Part shown: positions 34,007 through 36,260 of the stretch, piece after piece
How positions within the stretch are numbered: position 1 is the first letter of the stretch
Layout: every line of letters begins with the position of its first letter
Position numbers and translations under genes: made by a program
NCBI RefSeq assembly: GCF_013001275.1
Contig: NZ_JABDMV010000060.1
Span: 1-36,260 of the forward strand
Length of the DNA stretch: 36,260 nt
Source: Flaviramulus sp.
Lineage (GTDB): Bacteria; Bacteroidota; Bacteroidia; Flavobacteriales; Flavobacteriaceae
Direction: 5' to 3'
Notes under the pieces: model-generated
Seen by the model: the letters and a program-made list of their open reading frames with translations, nothing else
Told to the model about the DNA's origin: nothing
The model's database searches: none

Positions 34007-34855
34007 ATGGCATACTTAGAATTAAATAATATTTATAAAACATATGGACAGGGGGATAACGAAACCGAAGTGCTTTCGAATATTAATTTATCGATTGAGG
34101 AAGGTGAGTTTGTAGCGATTGTTGGGTTTACGGGAAGTGGAAAAACGACTTTAGTGAATTTGATTAATGGCTTACTTGAACCTACAAAAGGGGAGGTTTT
34201 GTTTAAAGGTGAACCTGTGCAAGGGACGAGTCATGAGCGCGGTGTGATTTTTCAGAATTATTCATTGTTGCCGTGGTTAACAGTAGGCCAGAATGTATAT
34301 ATGGCAGTAAAGGAAGCGTTTCCTAAAAAAAGCAAAAGGGAGTTGAATACAATTGTTGCGAATTATGTGGAGATGGTAAGTTTAACGCCCGCTATTAATA
34401 AACGCCCTAAAGAATTATCCGGTGGAATGCGTCAGCGTGTTGCAGTGGCAAGAGCTTTAGCAATGAAACCCGAGATGATTATTATGGACGAACCACTTGG
34501 CGCGTTGGATGCTTTAACGCGTGGTAATCTCCAAGATGAAATCTTAAATATTTGGGGTAAAGATAAGCGTACCGCATTATTGATTACCAATGATGTGGAT
34601 GAAGGAATATATATGGCAGATCGCATTATTCCATTACGTCCAGGTCCAAATGCTACGTTAGGGCCAGAGTTCAAAATTGATATTGAACGCCCTCGTGATA
34701 AAACCGAGATGAATGATAATGCGAATTTTAAAGAAACTAGAAATGCCATTATTGAATATTTAATGGACATTGGAGATGAAAGAAAGTCTGAGGCTAAAGA
34801 GGAGTTTATACTTCCAGATTTGAGCCCTAAAGATTTTGTTAATCAATTTAAATAA
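34007..34855 (+). CDS. Nitrate ABC transporter, ATP-binding subunit 1 (H-loop histidine replaced)
   Basis: 282 residues. Walker A is [10 protein letters not shown] (about 44-53), the Q-loop is in [12 protein letters not shown], the signature is [15 protein letters not shown], and Walker B is [12 protein letters not shown]. The switch (H-loop) position reads [10 protein letters not shown], with asparagine where histidine is expected. A C-terminal extension of about 45 residues ([11 protein letters not shown]...) resembles that of other NrtC/NrtD-type ATPases. The cyanobacterial NrtC fusion to a binding domain is absent. It pairs with the next gene to drive the NrtB permease. It begins 60 bases after the permease stop. 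Confidence 0.9.
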   Translation: MAYLELNNIYKTYGQGDNETEVLSNINLSIEEGEFVAIVGFTGSGKTTLVNLINGLLEPTKGEVLFKGEPVQGTSHERGVIFQNYSLLPWLTVGQNVYMAVKEAFPKKSKRELNTIVANYVEMVSLTPAINKRPKELSGGMRQRVAVARALAMKPEMIIMDEPLGALDALTRGNLQDEILNIWGKDKRTALLITNDVDEGIYMADRIIPLRPGPNATLGPEFKIDIERPRDKTEMNDNANFKETRNAIIEYLMDIGDERKSEAKEEFILPDLSPKDFVNQFK

Positions 34856-34864
34856 GGAAATCTG

Positions 34865-35695
34865 ATGAGTACTATAATAGCAGATACAAAAACTAAAATT
34901 ATGACTGAGAACGGGCTTTTCCCATCTTCGGAAGTAATGTTAGATTTAAAAAAGCTCAAGAAAGTATATCCGACTCCAAAAGGAGATTATGTAGTTCTTG
35001 AAGATTTAAATCTTCAAATAAAAAAGGAAGAATTTGTGACCATTATTGGTCATTCTGGTTGTGGTAAAACAACAATGCTTTCGATGATTGCGGGATTGAA
35101 TCCGATTTCCGGTGGTAATATTTCTGTTCTAGGTAAACATATCAAAGGACCAGGACCCGATAGAGGTGTAATTTTTCAATCACCTAGTTTAATGCCTTGG
35201 ATGACGTCGCTTCAAAATGTAATGTTAGGTGTGAATAAAGTTTTTCCGCATGCAACGAGAGCACAAAGAAATGATATCGCAAAATACTATTTACAGAAAG
35301 TAGGGTTGGAAGATGCTTTTAATAAAAAAGCTTCGGAATTATCTCAAGGCATGCAACAACGCGTTGGTATTGCTAGAGCGTTTGCTATAAAACCAAAAGT
35401 ACTTTTGTTGGATGAGCCTTTCGGAATGTTGGATTCTTTAACACGTGGTGAACTTCAAGATATCTTAATAGAGATTTGGAATAAGGAAAAAATAACTGCC
35501 GTGATGATTACACATGATGTGGATGAAGCTATTTTTTTAGCAGACAGAGTTGTGATGATGACGAGTGGGCCAAAGGCCAAAATAGGAGACATTTTAAAAA
35601 TTGATTTTGAAAGACCTAGAACGCGTAAATCTGTTTTAGAACACGAAGATTATTATAAATATAGAAAGCATTTAATAGACTTTCTAGAACATTAA
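34865..35695 (+). CDS. Nitrate ABC transporter, ATP-binding subunit 2 (altered signature motif)
   Basis: 276 residues. Walker A is GHSGCGKTTM, the Q-loop is in VIFQSPSLMPWM, Walker B is VLLLDEPFGMLD, and the switch histidine is present (VMITHDVDEA). The ABC signature reads LSQGMQQRVGIARAF, with Q instead of the second-position glycine of LSGG. It starts 9 bases after the first ATPase and is probably translated from the same message. With the partner's missing switch histidine, the two defects fall into the same composite ATP site. It is followed 44 bases later by the porin gene. Confidence 0.9.
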   Translation: MSTIIADTKTKIMTENGLFPSSEVMLDLKKLKKVYPTPKGDYVVLEDLNLQIKKEEFVTIIGHSGCGKTTMLSMIAGLNPISGGNISVLGKHIKGPGPDRGVIFQSPSLMPWMTSLQNVMLGVNKVFPHATRAQRNDIAKYYLQKVGLEDAFNKKASELSQGMQQRVGIARAFAIKPKVLLLDEPFGMLDSLTRGELQDILIEIWNKEKITAVMITHDVDEAIFLADRVVMMTSGPKAKIGDILKIDFERPRTRKSVLEHEDYYKYRKHLIDFLEH

Positions 35696-35739
35696 AAAAC
35701 AATAAATAAATTAAACAATCAACTTAAAAACAAAAAACA

Positions 35740-36260
35740 ATGAAAAAGCAATATGTGATTTTAGGATTATTTCTAGGATGCCTGCAATTTACACAAGCAC
35801 AATTTACACTAGATGGGGAGTTTAGACCACGTACAGAATACCGAAACGGATTTGGTAGTTTAATAGCTGATGATGCAGATGCTGGATTTGGTATTTCTAC
35901 TAGAGCAAGATTAAATGCTGGATATCAAACTGAAGCATATAAATTTTATTTAAGTATGCAAGATGTAATGGTTTGGGGTGAAAACCGCCAAATTTTACCG
36001 TATGATCTAAACAACTCTTTTGCAATATTTCAAGCTTGGGCTGAAATTAATCTAGGTTCAGGATGGTCCACTAAATTAGGACGTCAAGTGCTGTCTTATG
36101 ATGATCAACGGATACTAGGAGGTTTAGATTGGGCACAACAAGGACGTAACCATGATGCCGGATTAATTAAATACAAGAAAGATAAATTTATGTTGGACGT
36201 TGCTTTAGCCTTCAATCAAGATTATTCGAATCCAACAGGTTTTGTAAATGCAGGAACAGC
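35740..36260 (+). CDS. Alginate_exp-family outer membrane porin, 3' end beyond window
   Basis: An ATG at 35740 opens a frame that runs to the window edge (173 codons seen). A signal peptide (MKKQYVILGLFLGCLQFTQAQ) precedes FTLDGEFRPRTEYRNGFG, which matches the start of the alginate-export/OprD-like barrel family (family members usually have about 400-450 residues). Alternating strands follow, for example ARLNAGYQTEAYKFYLSMQDV and WSTKLGRQVLSYDDQRILGGLDW. No alginate gene is nearby. Its place 44 bases after the nitrate ATPases suggests an outer membrane channel for nitrate or nitrite; this is inference from context. The leader is A-rich without a Shine-Dalgarno. Confidence 0.85.
   Translation, partial: MKKQYVILGLFLGCLQFTQAQFTLDGEFRPRTEYRNGFGSLIADDADAGFGISTRARLNAGYQTEAYKFYLSMQDVMVWGENRQILPYDLNNSFAIFQAWAEINLGSGWSTKLGRQVLSYDDQRILGGLDWAQQGRNHDAGLIKYKKDKFMLDVALAFNQDYSNPTGFVNAGT

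Overview
The window is low-GC DNA with the hallmarks of a marine Flavobacteriaceae-type Bacteroidota. Promoters carry the TAnnTTTG -7 box, Shine-Dalgarno sequences are mostly absent, and there is an Oar-like TonB-dependent receptor plus giant proteins with type IX secretion (T9SS) C-terminal sorting tails. The exception is about the first 263 bases. They are clearly more GC-rich, carry a proteobacterial-looking DUF3015-like gene with a strong Shine-Dalgarno, and butt into the middle of a LytTR-type response regulator gene. This is probably a chimeric contig end.

Layout. 264-440 (-): 5' part of a response regulator, cut at the junction. 651-1766 (+): ribosomal operon rpsF-rpsR-rplI. 1896-5021 (+): Oar-like TonB-dependent receptor. 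5182-7086 (+): DUF6495-like gene and hisS. 7085-17386 (-): a tandem array of T9SS cargo genes. Two intact genes of about 1500-1600 codons share a roughly 1070-residue C-terminal part (thrombospondin type 3 repeats, LamG, sorting domain) but have unrelated N-terminal modules. Two decayed units, which I find only as C-terminal tails with their terminators, lie beside them. 17554-36260 (+): a nitrate/nitrite assimilation island.

The island has a coherent logic. A truncated Alginate_exp-family porin (end of window), an NrtAB-type ABC importer with two separate ATPases, and an NNP-family MFS carrier bring nitrate in. A single 1173-residue polypeptide, a molybdenum nitrate reductase fused to an FAD/NAD reductase and a BFD-type [2Fe-2S] domain, makes nitrite. 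NirB and a Rieske-type NirD make ammonium. A NirB-like ferredoxin-fold protein without siroheme cysteines, fused to rubredoxin, is translationally coupled to the nitrate reductase. A DUF4202 protein is embedded in the nirBD operon. Regulation is layered: a membrane kinase with a NarX/PilJ-like P-box and PAS domain, a NarL-type response regulator, and an Fnr-like regulator with four candidate cluster cysteines.

The most interesting regulatory signal is a 14-bp 5-N4-5 palindrome (A[A/C]GTA-N4-TAC[T/G]T) upstream of nirB, the response regulator, the MFS carrier and nrtA. In three of the four it abuts the presumed -7 box; in the fourth it sits exactly 10 bp further upstream. I found no tRNA, rRNA, CRISPR array, transposase or riboswitch.
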